A stretch of 64,000 nucleotides of DNA from DAISJD01 sp036821645 (GCA_036821645.1 DAISJD010000001.1:33734-97733); one strand, 5' to 3'. Counted from the stretch's first letter, positions 52,216 through 61,636 are shown. Notes: generated by a model not told the origin, from the letters alone. Numbers and translations are program-made.

Positions 52216-53082
52216 ATGCCGCTCGACGCGTCCACCGTAGCGCACACGATCCAATCTCCTGAGGTGGTACGCCGCCGCATCCCCCGGTTTTTATACAGCG
52301 GGGGTGATGGCCTAATCCTGCCCCTCATCCTGCTCTTGGCATGGCAGATCGGGGCCGATATCGGGGTATTTTCGCCGCATCTTTTTCCCGCCCCCCTGAC
52401 AATCGGGCGCACGATCTTGGCTCTTGCCGATGACGGCAGTCTGCCCGTACATCTCGCCGCTACCCTTAGTCGGGTCGCCGCCGGGTTCGGTATTGGGGTC
52501 GTGTGCGGCACGATCGTCGGTGCCTTGAGCGGGGCGTTTGTCCGTGTAAGGGTAATGATCGACCCAACGCTTCAGGCATTAAGGGCAATCCCGTCGATTG
52601 CCTGGGTTCCCCTGTTCATCCTTTGGCTTGGCATTTTTGAAGCATCGAAAATAGCCCTCATTGCCGTCGGGGTTTTTTTTCCCATTTACCTCACCTTGAT
52701 GAGCGCCATTAGGCAAGTCGATCGACGCTTGATCGAGGTTGGTCTCGTTCATCGTTTCGGACCTTGGACGCGGCTCTTTCGCATACTTTTGCCCGCTGCC
52801 CTGCCCGCCTACGTGACCGGCCTGCGCAGCGGTCTTGGTCTCGGCTGGATGTTCGTGGTCGCAGCCGAACTCATGGGGGCCAGCGAAGGGATCGGTTACC
52901 TGTTGATCGACGGTCAACAAACCGGCAAGCCCGCCCTCATTCTGGCCGCGATCCTGTTATTTGCGCTCTCCGGCAAGGTGACGGATTATTTGCTCCATCA
53001 AACCATGGCTCGGCTCGTGACTTGGCAAGATACTCATGAACATCCATCCGTCGGCGATGAGACCCGGGCGGCGGCACGATGA
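52216..53082 (+). CDS. ABC importer permease, SsuC/TauC-like
   Basis: A 288-residue membrane protein of the binding-protein-dependent type. Helices are visible from LILPLILLLAWQIGADIG to the C-terminus. The EAA loop for ATPase contact reads EVGLVHRFGPWTRLFRILLPAALP. The ATG at 52216 follows GAGG at eight bases; an in-frame TTG at 52165 would overlap the binding-protein gene. It overlaps the ATPase gene by ATGA. Confidence 0.88.
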   Translation: MPLDASTVAHTIQSPEVVRRRIPRFLYSGGDGLILPLILLLAWQIGADIGVFSPHLFPAPLTIGRTILALADDGSLPVHLAATLSRVAAGFGIGVVCGTIVGALSGAFVRVRVMIDPTLQALRAIPSIAWVPLFILWLGIFEASKIALIAVGVFFPIYLTLMSAIRQVDRRLIEVGLVHRFGPWTRLFRILLPAALPAYVTGLRSGLGLGWMFVVAAELMGASEGIGYLLIDGQQTGKPALILAAILLFALSGKVTDYLLHQTMARLVTWQDTHEHPSVGDETRAAAR

Positions 53083-53837
53083 CCGGCTTGCTCACCTTCG
53101 ACCGGTTGACGAAACATCACACAACCGGCACCGCCCATCACAGGCTGGGCCCTCTCACGCTTTCCTTAAAGACGGAACGGATCATCGCGATTCTAGGGCC
53201 GAGCGGCAGCGGTAAAACGACGCTGCTGCGCCTTGTGGCCGGTCTCGAACAGCCGACAGCGGGCTCCATCCGACTTGACGGCAAACCCATCGATACCAAT
53301 CATCTGGGCGTGGTTTTCCAGGAGCCGCGCCTGATGCCTTGGCTGACAGTCGCACAAAATGTCGGGTTCGGGTTGCGGGGGATGGATAAAAAACGCCGGG
53401 ATGCCGCCGTCACCGCCGCCATCGACATCATGGGACTGCACCATGTGCCCGATAAATTGCCAAAACACCTATCGGGTGGCATGGCACAGCGGACCGCCTT
53501 GGCCCGTGCGCTAGCCATAAATCCGCGTCTGCTCCTCATGGACGAACCGTTCAGCGCCCTTGACCCGCGCACCCGTGGCGATATGCAGCGCCATCTTCTC
53601 ACCATCGCCGCCCATTACCGGCCAACCATCCTCTTCGTCACCCATGATCTCGACGAAGCCCTGATCCTTGCCGATCATATCTTGGTCCTAAACGGATCCC
53701 CGACGACGATTGTCGGCGACTATCGCCTCACGCAGACCCATCCTCGAGATGGGACAGATCCAGCATGTGCGGCAATCAGAGCGGAAATCCTCAAAATTTT
53801 TGCACAGGATCCGCAGCGATCGGTAAACGGTTCTTGA
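53079..53837 (+). CDS. ABC importer ATPase, SsuB/TauB-like
   Basis: A 252-residue ATPase with Walker A LGPSGSGKTTLLRLVAGLE, Q-loop VVFQEPRLMPWLTVAQNVGFG, signature HLSGGMAQRTALARALA, Walker B RLLLMDEPFSALDPRTR and switch VTHDLDEAL. This is the standard SsuB/TauB form. It is coupled to the permease gene by ATGA. Together the three proteins import a sulfonate-like substrate. No desulfonation enzyme (SsuD or TauD) is encoded beside them. Confidence 0.9.
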   Translation: MTGLLTFDRLTKHHTTGTAHHRLGPLTLSLKTERIIAILGPSGSGKTTLLRLVAGLEQPTAGSIRLDGKPIDTNHLGVVFQEPRLMPWLTVAQNVGFGLRGMDKKRRDAAVTAAIDIMGLHHVPDKLPKHLSGGMAQRTALARALAINPRLLLMDEPFSALDPRTRGDMQRHLLTIAAHYRPTILFVTHDLDEALILADHILVLNGSPTTIVGDYRLTQTHPRDGTDPACAAIRAEILKIFAQDPQRSVNGS

Positions 53838-53895
53838 ACCGATTGCGCATCTCTGTTGGTGTAGGCAACCTTGATGCGATAAGAGGACCCCGATC

Positions 53896-54411
53896 ATGGA
53901 AGCCGACACGTTACGCGCCCTGCAAGCCCCCCTCAAAGATCGTTACCGGGCCGACCCGGCCGCCGCCTTCATCACCCTATCGGCCGAAGGCAGTCTCGAT
54001 GGAACGGACCTGACCTGCAAGGTCGATACCGGCCGGATGCTGGTCGAGGCCGGCTTGCATCCGGCAACCGGCGGCGACGGCCTGAGTGCCTGTTCCGGCG
54101 ATATGCTCCTCGAAGCGTTGGTCGCCTGTGCCGGAGTTACCGTGAAGGCTGTCGCAACGGCTCTTGGCATCACTCTGACAGGCGGCACCGTCCATGCCGA
54201 AGGCGATCTCGATTTTCGCGGCACACTCGGCGTCGATAAAACCGCCCCGGTCGGTTTTTCCGCAATCCGGCTCAGGTTTTCCTTAAAAACCGATGCCGAT
54301 GCCGATCAGATCGCAACCCTGCTCAAACTCACCGAACGCTATTGCGTCATCTATCGGACCCTGACCAATCCGCCCATACTCACCAGCGATATCACCACTC
54401 TAAGCCCCTAG
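53896..54411 (+). CDS. OsmC/Ohr-family protein
   Basis: A 171-residue cytoplasmic protein. The two OsmC cysteines are visible: one in the helix CSGDMLLEALVACAGVTVKAV and one in LTERYCVIYRTL (key residues cited). OsmC/Ohr members reduce organic peroxides; several relatives near sulfur genes are annotated only as OsmC-like. It begins 59 bases after the ABC ATPase gene and may belong to the same transcript. It is followed by a hairpin. Confidence 0.82.
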   Translation: MEADTLRALQAPLKDRYRADPAAAFITLSAEGSLDGTDLTCKVDTGRMLVEAGLHPATGGDGLSACSGDMLLEALVACAGVTVKAVATALGITLTGGTVHAEGDLDFRGTLGVDKTAPVGFSAIRLRFSLKTDADADQIATLLKLTERYCVIYRTLTNPPILTSDITTLSP

Positions 54412-54422
54412 AGCGGAGCGCA

Positions 54423-54442
54423 ATCAGGGGGGATCCCCTGAT
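54423..54442 (+). terminator. Hairpin downstream of the OsmC gene
   Basis: An 8-bp stem ATCAGGGG/CCCCTGAT with a 4-base loop begins 12 bases after the stop codon. There is no T-run. Confidence 0.4.
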
Positions 54443-54486
54443 TTGCGTGAAACAGGGTCGAAACAAGGACTGAAAAGCGGATTTCT

Positions 54487-55632
54487 ATGTCAGCGTCTCT
54501 CATTCTCGCCATTCTTTCCGGGCTGATCTGGTCCTATCTTCTTCTTTTTAATGGATGGTTCTGGCGGGTCCGGTTGCCTGACCCTTGTACCGGGGCGATC
54601 CCAGCCGTTGCGGTGCGAGTCGTCATTCCGGCGCGCAACGAGGCCGAAGGGATCGGTCAGGCCATCACATCGCTGCTCAGTCAAGATTATCCGGGGCCGC
54701 TCTCGATTATTTTAGTCGATGATCATAGTGATGACGACACGGCCGCAATCGCCCGGCGCGCAGCCCAGGCCATCGATGCGTCGGATCGATTGACGATTGT
54801 GACAGGACAAGATCTGCCCCACGGTTGGACCGGCAAACTGTGGGCCGTCAGTCAGGGGATAGCATGCGCCAATCAAACACCGGCCGATTTTTATCTCCTG
54901 ACCGATGCCGACATCGCCCATGGACGGCATAATGTCCGCGACCTCGTGCACCGTGCCCTGGCCGAAGACCGTGACCTTGTCTCGTTGATGGTGCGGCTCC
55001 ATTGCGAAACTTGGCCGGAACGGGCCCTGATCCCCGCCTTTATCTTCTTTTTCTTCATGCTCTATCCACCGCAGAAGGCAGCAGATCCAACATCCTCTTT
55101 GGCGGCAGCGGCGGGAGGATGCATCCTCATTCGTCCCGCGGCACTCCACCGTATCGGCGGCATCCAAGCAATCCGGGGGGCGCTGATCGATGATTGCAGC
55201 CTCGCCCACGCCGTGAAATCGAGCGGCGGCCGCATCAGGCTCGACATCAGCGACGATACCCATTCGTTACGCATTTACGCCGGATGGGGAGAAATCTGGT
55301 CGATGATTGCCAGAACGGCCTTCACCCAACTCCATTATTCTACTTTATTACTTGTGGGCACGCTCTTCGGCCTGATTTTGACATACTTAGTCCCGCCCTA
55401 CCTTGCTTTATTTTCGCAGGGGATATCCCAATATTTGGCGATGATTACCTGGATTGCCATGAGTTTTTCTTTTTGGCCGACAATTCGTTTTTATCGTCTA
55501 TCCCCAGTTTGGACTGTGGCTTTACCCCTGATTACGCTCTTCTATGCCAGTGCAACATTTGGTTCCGCCCTCAATTACTGGCGTGGTCGCGGCGGTCAAT
55601 GGAAGGGGCGATCGCAAGCACCCCACGCCTAA
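54487..55632 (+). CDS. hpnB: Hopene-associated glycosyltransferase HpnB
   Basis: A 381-residue family 2 glycosyltransferase. An N-terminal membrane helix is followed by the GT-A domain: VRVVIPARNEAEGI, LSIILVDDHSDDDTAAIA, HGWTGKLWAVSQGI, FYLLTDADIAHG and GGIQAIRGALIDDCSLA. Several C-terminal helices follow, for example LLLVGTLFGLILTYLVPPY. Sequence and layout match HpnB of hopanoid clusters. The rest of the hopanoid cluster is not in the window. Its role in hopanoid decoration is by association in other genomes. Confidence 0.88.
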   Translation: MSASLILAILSGLIWSYLLLFNGWFWRVRLPDPCTGAIPAVAVRVVIPARNEAEGIGQAITSLLSQDYPGPLSIILVDDHSDDDTAAIARRAAQAIDASDRLTIVTGQDLPHGWTGKLWAVSQGIACANQTPADFYLLTDADIAHGRHNVRDLVHRALAEDRDLVSLMVRLHCETWPERALIPAFIFFFFMLYPPQKAADPTSSLAAAAGGCILIRPAALHRIGGIQAIRGALIDDCSLAHAVKSSGGRIRLDISDDTHSLRIYAGWGEIWSMIARTAFTQLHYSTLLLVGTLFGLILTYLVPPYLALFSQGISQYLAMITWIAMSFSFWPTIRFYRLSPVWTVALPLITLFYASATFGSALNYWRGRGGQWKGRSQAPHA

Positions 55633-55901
55633 CGCGCTTGACTGAACCCATTGGTTCTGGTTACCGGGGTGCCGCCGCCGCTCAATCGGCTTTGGGTTGC
55701 CACAGTCGGTTGATGACACGTTACAACCCAAACTTCCCGGACGATACCGGACCCGGTCACGAGGGTGGGGTCGGACCGTTGTAGGGTAAACCGACAACCG
55801 GGTACCTGAGGCTCGGCCATCGTGTCGGCTGCGACGGGGATCGTACAGAGCAGCATGATCCCCATACAACCGGACCGCCACGCCCAGGAATATGATCGCA
55901 T
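55629..55901 (-). CDS. Small exported protein of unknown function
   Basis: A 90-residue frame starting MRSYSWAWRS with a signal-like segment (CMGIMLLCTIPVAA) and a mature part with two cysteines (VPGCRFTL, VWVVTCHQP). The ATG at 55901 follows pspC by 22 bases on the same strand. I do not recognise the family; the short length keeps this tentative. Its end overlaps the hpnB stop by four bases, convergently. Confidence 0.45.
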   Translation of the reverse strand: MRSYSWAWRSGCMGIMLLCTIPVAADTMAEPQVPGCRFTLQRSDPTLVTGSGIVREVWVVTCHQPTVATQSRLSGGGTPVTRTNGFSQAR

Positions 55902-55923
55902 GATGGACCTCCTTCTGGGCGGT

Positions 55924-56400
55924 TCAGCCATTCAAATCCCGAAATTTCTGGCGTAGATCATATTCTGGGGTCGTGACCCGGGTCTCGATATCGGCCAACC
56001 GACGATCCAAGGCCCGAAACCGCCCCCTGAGTTCGGCCACGGACCGATTGGGCGTCTCCATCACGCTGCGCCAGAAATGCTCTTCATTCGGACTTTTGAA
56101 CAGGCGTTCCGGCATCGGCTTCAACACGAAGGCGAGAATTACATAGGCGATCGGGATAACGGGCGAAAAAACGAACACCCCGATGATGAACGCCAGACGC
56201 ACCATACTGACCTTGATATCAAGGTAGCGTGCAATCCCGGCACAAACACCGGCAATCTTGGCCCGATGTTTATCGCGATAAATTCGGATCGGATTGATGC
56301 CTTTTCCAATCCAGGATTCCTGTCCATGGTCGCCCCCATAGACATCCTCATACGTATCCCGTTCAAACGCGGCCCGAAACCGCCGTGATCTGCGTGTCAT
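55924..56400 (-). CDS. pspC: Phage-shock protein C
   Basis: A 158-residue protein with the PspC domain: RIYRDKHRAKIAGVCAGIA, RYLDIKVSMVRLAFI, then the membrane segment GVFVFSPVIPIAYVILAFVL. A C-terminal coiled tail (ALDRRLADIETRV) follows. PspC senses envelope stress with PspB in the inner membrane. The ATG at 56400 overlaps the pspB stop (ATGA). The N-terminus carries a charged extension (RRSRRFRAAFERDTYEDVYG). Confidence 0.9.
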   Translation of the reverse strand: MTRRSRRFRAAFERDTYEDVYGGDHGQESWIGKGINPIRIYRDKHRAKIAGVCAGIARYLDIKVSMVRLAFIIGVFVFSPVIPIAYVILAFVLKPMPERLFKSPNEEHFWRSVMETPNRSVAELRGRFRALDRRLADIETRVTTPEYDLRQKFRDLNG

Positions 56401-56648
56401 GATTGACGCCTCCAATCAGGGCTGGCCGTATCCAAAAGACGCTCCAACGTCACAATGCGACTTTCGAGCCGGTCGGCCAACACCACAAGTTCCGCCAAGG
56501 TACTTTCGCTTTCGGATGTCAGGAGGCGAGCTTGCTTCCAGCGCCAGCCATAATGGAGGAAGAGCCATATCGGCATGACAATTACCACAAAGACGATTCC
56601 AATCGCCCACAGCCCGTCCAAATCCACCACTTCACCCGTGACAACCAT
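56397..56648 (-). CDS. pspB: Phage-shock protein B
   Basis: An 83-residue membrane protein. One helix GLWAIGIVFVVIVMPIWLFL is followed by HYGWRWKQAR and a coiled coil with ELVVLADRLESRIVTLERLL and a Trp near the end (SPDWRRQS). This matches PspB, which helps release PspF from PspA. AAAGGGG precedes the ATG at 56648. It sits between pspA and pspC. Confidence 0.92.
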   Translation of the reverse strand: MVVTGEVVDLDGLWAIGIVFVVIVMPIWLFLHYGWRWKQARLLTSESESTLAELVVLADRLESRIVTLERLLDTASPDWRRQS

Positions 56649-56671
56649 GTTACGTTACCCCTTTAACCGCT

Positions 56672-57334
56672 TTATTTTTGTGCGAGCTTAGCTTTCAAGG
56701 CGGCCAATTCGTTGTCCAACTGATCGGCCGCTTCAATCTCGGCCAGTTCATCGGCAATGGATTTAGGCTTGGCGAGATCATAGACATCGACCCGCCCTTC
56801 CAATTCATCCAAGGCCCGTTCGACCTGTTCAAAGCGGCTGAATGCATCGGTAACCCGCTCGTCATACAAGGTGGAGCGAATCTTAAGCCGGTTGGTTGCC
56901 GTCTTATGCCGGGCCGCCATCGTTGCCTCCCGTGCTTTCGCATCGGCGAGTTTTTGCTGCAACTTTACGACATCATCGCTTTGATGCGCCAACGCCTCTT
57001 CGATTTGTTCAAGCTGACGCGCCGTCACCGTCAAATCTTGCTGAATACGCCCCTTGATCTGCAAGGCACCCCGGGCAAGGTCCTCGCGATTCTTGGTCAG
57101 AGCCAGTTCGGCCTTGCTTTGCCATTCATCCCGTTCCGCCTGCATCGCGGCGATGCGGCGTTCCAATTCCTTGCGTTCCGCAATCGTCTTCACAGTGGAG
57201 GAACGAACCTCGACCAGCGTATCTTCCATCTCTTGAATAATGAGACGAATGATTTTTTCCGGATCTTGGGCACGATCCAAAATTGCGTTGATATTGGAAT
57301 TGATGATGTCGCTAATCCGCGAGAAAACGCCCAT
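56672..57334 (-). CDS. pspA: Phage-shock protein A
   Basis: A 220-residue peripheral membrane protein of the PspA/ESCRT-III-like family. It begins GVFSRISDIINSNINAILD and IIRLIIQEMEDTLVEVRSS, with long coiled coil to about residue 190. It binds stressed inner membrane and, when free, inhibits PspF. First gene of the pspABC unit, with a sigma-54-like promoter 45-60 bases upstream and pspF divergent. Confidence 0.95.
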   Translation of the reverse strand: MGVFSRISDIINSNINAILDRAQDPEKIIRLIIQEMEDTLVEVRSSTVKTIAERKELERRIAAMQAERDEWQSKAELALTKNREDLARGALQIKGRIQQDLTVTARQLEQIEEALAHQSDDVVKLQQKLADAKAREATMAARHKTATNRLKIRSTLYDERVTDAFSRFEQVERALDELEGRVDVYDLAKPKSIADELAEIEAADQLDNELAALKAKLAQK

Positions 57335-57378
57335 GATCGGTTCCTTTATGTGCTAACGTGCCCCCATATCCCTGTTTA

Positions 57379-57394
57379 TTCAAGATGCGTGCCA
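57379..57394 (-). promoter_or_regulatory. Sigma-54-type promoter of pspABC
   Basis: On the minus strand TGGCAC (57394-57389) is separated by five bases from TTGAA (57383-57379). The -24 element is perfect and the -12 element deviates from TTGCA in one base (C to A). The predicted start would leave a leader of about 30 bases before pspA, and a PspF activator is encoded divergently. Confidence 0.65.
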
Positions 57395-57523
57395 GACGAC
57401 ATCATAATGACAAACCTTTGTAATCAAACAGAATTATTGTTTTGTTGCCTCCCACATCGTCATAAATTAGCATAATTTACCATCTAATGGTGATTTTTGC
57501 TATTTCTGAGGAAACCACTTTTC

Positions 57524-58570
57524 ATGCCGATTGACGCACAGGATTTGCCGACGCCGATCGGGCGTTCCCCGCATTTCGTTGCCATGATGGCCTCCGTTTC
57601 ACTGTTGGCCAATCTCGCCAAACCCGTCCTCGTCATCGGGGAACGAGGCACCGGCAAAGAATTGATTGCCGCCCGGCTCCATTATCTATCACCGCGCTGG
57701 AATCAGCCATTCGTTAAATTAAATTGCGCGGCTTTGAGTGAAAGTTTGCTCGAAGCCGAATTGTTCGGTCATGAGGCAGGTGCCTTTACCGGGGCCTCGC
57801 GGCGCCGGGCCGGACGGTTTGAATTGGCCCATCGCGGCACATTGTTTCTGGATGAGATCGCCAATGCGCCGATGTCGGTTCAGGAAACAATCCTGCGCGT
57901 GGTGGAATATGGGACATTCGAGCGGGTCGGCGGGGGCGAAACCGTTCATGTCGATGTCCGCCTCGTCGCGGCCACCAATGTCGATCTGCCGAGCCTTGCA
58001 GAGATGGGCAAGTTCCGCGCCGATCTCTTGGATCGCCTTGCCTTCGATGTGATCACCATCCCCCCCTTGCGTGAACGGCCGGACGATATCAGCCTCTTGG
58101 CCGACCATATCGCCCTCAACATGACAAAGGAGTTGAAACGGGATTTCTTCGCCGGTTTCACCGAACAAGCCATGTCCCTGCTAAAATCCCATACCTGGCC
58201 CGGCAATGTCCGCGAATTGCGCAATGTGATCGAACGGGCCGTCGCCCGCAATCCTGATCCGGACGGGCCCGTAGATCAGATCATCCTCGACCCATTCGCC
58301 TCACCATGGCGGCCCGGCACCAGCCTCATTGCCAAACCGGCATGCCGCGACACGAAACCGTCACAAGACGCAGAACCATCAAAACCCGATTTACCGCCGT
58401 CAGGTTATGATTTTTCGACGTATTTACAAACATTCGAACATGATTTGCTGAAAACAGCTCTGATTCAAAACAACAATAACCAGAAAAAAACTGCCGAATT
58501 TCTTAATCTCACATATCACCAACTGCGCAATTATCTGCGCAAACATAAAATTATCGGCGCATCGGAATAA
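57524..58570 (+). CDS. pspF: Sigma-54-dependent activator PspF
   Basis: A 348-residue enhancer-binding protein without a receiver domain, as expected for PspF. The AAA+ domain has Walker A GERGTGKE (39-46), the sigma-54 contact loop GAFTGA (86-91), FLDEIANAPMSVQE, LVAATNVDLP and SHTWPGNVRELRNVIERAV. A C-terminal FIS-type helix-turn-helix follows (KKTAEFLNLTYHQLRNYL). PspA inhibits its ATPase in unstressed cells. It is divergent from pspABC across a 189-base spacer. The ATG at 57524 fits the family start MPIDAQDLPTPIGRS. Confidence 0.94.
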   Translation: MPIDAQDLPTPIGRSPHFVAMMASVSLLANLAKPVLVIGERGTGKELIAARLHYLSPRWNQPFVKLNCAALSESLLEAELFGHEAGAFTGASRRRAGRFELAHRGTLFLDEIANAPMSVQETILRVVEYGTFERVGGGETVHVDVRLVAATNVDLPSLAEMGKFRADLLDRLAFDVITIPPLRERPDDISLLADHIALNMTKELKRDFFAGFTEQAMSLLKSHTWPGNVRELRNVIERAVARNPDPDGPVDQIILDPFASPWRPGTSLIAKPACRDTKPSQDAEPSKPDLPPSGYDFSTYLQTFEHDLLKTALIQNNNNQKKTAEFLNLTYHQLRNYLRKHKIIGASE

Positions 58571-58600
58571 AAAAACCGGCGACCATTTCTGGCCGCCGGT
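58568..58600 (-). terminator. Rho-independent terminator of the TonB-dependent receptor gene
   Basis: On the minus strand a 10-bp GC-rich stem with one G-T pair (58591-58600 with 58575-58584) and 6-base loop is followed by seven Ts. It begins about 30 bases after the receptor stop codon and also lies just past the convergent pspF end. Confidence 0.85.
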
Positions 58601-58630
58601 CTCTCACGTCACACTATCAAGCTACGTTAA

Positions 58631-61600
58631 TTAGAACGTAACCTTCGTCTTCAAGTAAACGAACCGGCCCGTGTAATCATAGCCAGCACCCGTGAGGGAG
58701 TTGGTTGCACCGTCGATGATGAACGGCGGATCACGATCGAACAGGTTGTCGACACCAACGGTCAGGTCGATATTCTTGTACTTGTAGCTGGCAGAAATAT
58801 CGAACAGATATTGACCGGCAGTTTGGTTGCCACGGCTATCATCCGGGCCATTGGTCGGACCATTCTTCAGGCCGCCATAGTAACGCGACGTGAAGGTGGT
58901 GCTGAACGCATCCTTGCTGAACGTGGTTGCGAGCAACGCCTTGAAGCGCGGTTCGCCACTGCCACCGGCGGTGGAGAATGTGCCGGCAGAAGACTGGATC
59001 ACATTGTTCACGTCCGGCACATTGTCTTGCAGCAGGTAGTTAACGTTACCGGCGAAGCTGAGCGTGCCGAATTTCGGCAGGCCGAGCTTATCCGTGTCGA
59101 TAGAATAGTTCACACCGACATCGATACCCGACGTATCTTCAAACCCAAAATTGGTGTTGAGATCCATGACTGACGAGATGTCGCCCGTCGGGCCGCGGTT
59201 GATCTTGGCGCAAGAAGCTTGCCTTTGGATCTTCGGATCGTAGCAGGTCGCCAGCAGGTTAGAAGTACCGAGCGTGGTGATGCTGTTACGGATCTTGATG
59301 TTATAATAGTCAACCGTTAACGAGAAGTTCGGGATAAACCGCGGCGTCAGAACCGTGCCGAGGGTGAATTGCTGAGACTTTTCAGCCTTCAGCCCCAAAT
59401 TACCGCCATTGATGGTCGGAATCTGCGGATTTGGCGTCGGATCGGCCGGAACGAAGTTCTTAATTTGCTGAGCCGTCAAGCCAGCAGCCTGCAACGCTGC
59501 AACGCAGGTAGGCGAACCGGCAAACACACCACGGGTCGTGCTGCACGGATCACCACCGGTGATGGTCGGGAAGTTCTGGAATTGACCACCGACCAATTCC
59601 TTAACCTGCGGTGCCCGGAACCCGGTACCTTGGTTGAAGCGGAACCGAATATCGTCATTGACGGCGTAATCGATACCGGCCTTGTAGGTCAAGGACCGAC
59701 CGAACGTCGTATAGAAGTCATACCGGGCCGAGGCGTCGAGATTCAAGGACTTGACGAACGGCAGATCCTTCAAGACCGGGATCTTCAATTCGCTGTAACC
59801 TGAATAAACGCGGAAACCACCTTGGCTGGGGCTGGCATCTTGCGAGCTGTCGCCTTGCGCCGTGATCGAATCCGGGAAATCGAAACCGCCTTCGGTGCGG
59901 ACTTCGAAACCGACGTTGGCCGACACGTCACCCGCCGGCAACTTGTACACCGGGCCGCCGATGTTACCATAGACATAGTCCTGGGTAACATTGCTGGTCC
60001 GGGTATTCGTGTATTGCAGATAGTTGATGTCGCTGGCCGACAGCGTGCTGTCACCGAAATAATTGACGATCCGGCAACCCTTGATCACGTCGGCGCCGCA
60101 GGGCTTCTGACCGGTGGTGCGGGCCAAATGGTCGAAATTGATACCGCCGAAGGTCCGATCCTGCGAACTGGACCGACCATAGGCATAGCCGACTTCGTAG
60201 CTATATTTTTCGAACAGATCGCCTTCGAGGCCGAAACGCAGACGGTACGTATCGATATCCTGCTTGAAGATACGATCGCCGCCTTCAAACCGGCGGCTCG
60301 ATGCGCCGCGAATGTCCGATCCGAACGGGTTGCCGGGGTTGGCAATCGGGTTGCCATTGGCATCGAGGATCTTGACGCGCTTGATCGTCGGCACGCCCGT
60401 CAATGGATTGACGGAAACCTGCAAATCTTCCTGGAACGCCGGGATCAAGAAGCCCGGATATTTCGAGGTCGTGATGCTGGAGGCGAGCGGTTCCGGGTTC
60501 AATTGCTGTGACGAAGTGCGGTTCGTGTAGAACCCTTCCAACACGGCCGTCACGCCCGGGACGATATCATAATGGCCGGTCAAGTTGATTTGCTTGCGTT
60601 CCAAACCGCCGACCAAGAAGGGTTCTTGGGTCAGGTCGAACAGAACGCGACCACCTTGGTTCGCCTGGTCAGGGAACAACAGAACGCCCGGCAACTTGTT
60701 GTTCAAGAAGAACGGATCGTCGGCTCTTCTGATCTGGCCATTGCCGTAAACATAGAAACTCGTCCCGGCCTTAATGACATTGCCGTTGACGTCCTTAATG
60801 TCGACGCCGGTGCGACCGAACAGACCCGGCAAACGACCGGAGGTCGGGCCCGATCCTTCCTGGTCCGTACCGGCAAACTGACGGGTCGCGAAATCGCGAT
60901 TCTTTTGGAGAATCGGATCGCGGTGATCCTGGCTGATATTGACGAGGAGGTTGCCCTTGTCGAAATTCGTTCCGAAGGTGAGACCGGTATTATAGGTCGT
61001 CCCGTCGCTCTTATCGGTCGAACCGATACCGGCGTCGAGCTGGATGCCTTCGAAATTCTTCTTCAACTTGATGTTCACGACGCCGGCGATGGCGTCGGCA
61101 CCGTAAATGGAGCCTGCACCGTCACGCAGAATTTCGATGGTATCAATGAACGAAGCCGGGATGTTGTTCAAGTCCACGGCACTGGCGGCCCCGCCCGTAT
61201 CCGTGTTCACGAACCGCTGACCGTTGACGAGAATCAGCGTCCGGGTCGGGCCGAGGTTGCGCAACCCGATGTTGGAGGCGCCGACGCCGCCATTGTTGGT
61301 GTTGGCCGTAATACCGCCGGTAAAGTCGAGGGCCGGCTGCTTGCGCAGAATGTCTTCAACGGTCGATGCGCGTTGACGCGAAATTTCTTCCGCACCGATG
61401 ACTGTAACCGGATTGGCGCTCTTGACGTCGACATCAGCGGTCTTAATACGCGTCCCGGTCACTTCGATGACCTGAGTCTGTGCTTTCGGCTGCTGTGCTT
61501 GTTGCGGTGCCTGCTGCGCCACCTGCGTCTGCGCGTCTTGCGCAAAGGCAGGGCCTACAGCCAATACCGGCAGCAGTGCGACGAGCGCAACTGATCCGGC

Positions 61601-61636
61601 GAGGTATTTGTTCAGCGTCAAGGATTGACCCCCCAT
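58631..61636 (-). CDS. TonB-dependent outer-membrane receptor
   Basis: A receptor of about 1000 residues. A signal peptide (VALVALLPVLAVGPAFA) is followed by a Gln/Ala-rich linker (QVAQQAPQQAQQPKAQ). A TonB-box-like QVIEVTGTRI precedes the plug domain (NPVTVIGAEEISRQRASTVE, GLRNLGPTRTLILVNGQRFV, IEILRDGAGSIYGADAIAGV). A 22-strand barrel ends FVYLKTKVTF. It resembles the alphaproteobacterial receptors used for carbohydrates, peptides or siderophores; the ligand cannot be told. The start is uncertain: ATG 61636, or TTG 61621 with GGGGGG eight bases upstream. exbB-exbD-tonB lie divergently 0.87 kb away and presumably energise it. Confidence 0.92.
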   Translation of the reverse strand: MGGQSLTLNKYLAGSVALVALLPVLAVGPAFAQDAQTQVAQQAPQQAQQPKAQTQVIEVTGTRIKTADVDVKSANPVTVIGAEEISRQRASTVEDILRKQPALDFTGGITANTNNGGVGASNIGLRNLGPTRTLILVNGQRFVNTDTGGAASAVDLNNIPASFIDTIEILRDGAGSIYGADAIAGVVNIKLKKNFEGIQLDAGIGSTDKSDGTTYNTGLTFGTNFDKGNLLVNISQDHRDPILQKNRDFATRQFAGTDQEGSGPTSGRLPGLFGRTGVDIKDVNGNVIKAGTSFYVYGNGQIRRADDPFFLNNKLPGVLLFPDQANQGGRVLFDLTQEPFLVGGLERKQINLTGHYDIVPGVTAVLEGFYTNRTSSQQLNPEPLASSITTSKYPGFLIPAFQEDLQVSVNPLTGVPTIKRVKILDANGNPIANPGNPFGSDIRGASSRRFEGGDRIFKQDIDTYRLRFGLEGDLFEKYSYEVGYAYGRSSSQDRTFGGINFDHLARTTGQKPCGADVIKGCRIVNYFGDSTLSASDINYLQYTNTRTSNVTQDYVYGNIGGPVYKLPAGDVSANVGFEVRTEGGFDFPDSITAQGDSSQDASPSQGGFRVYSGYSELKIPVLKDLPFVKSLNLDASARYDFYTTFGRSLTYKAGIDYAVNDDIRFRFNQGTGFRAPQVKELVGGQFQNFPTITGGDPCSTTRGVFAGSPTCVAALQAAGLTAQQIKNFVPADPTPNPQIPTINGGNLGLKAEKSQQFTLGTVLTPRFIPNFSLTVDYYNIKIRNSITTLGTSNLLATCYDPKIQRQASCAKINRGPTGDISSVMDLNTNFGFEDTSGIDVGVNYSIDTDKLGLPKFGTLSFAGNVNYLLQDNVPDVNNVIQSSAGTFSTAGGSGEPRFKALLATTFSKDAFSTTFTSRYYGGLKNGPTNGPDDSRGNQTAGQYLFDISASYKYKNIDLTVGVDNLFDRDPPFIIDGATNSLTGAGYDYTGRFVYLKTKVTF

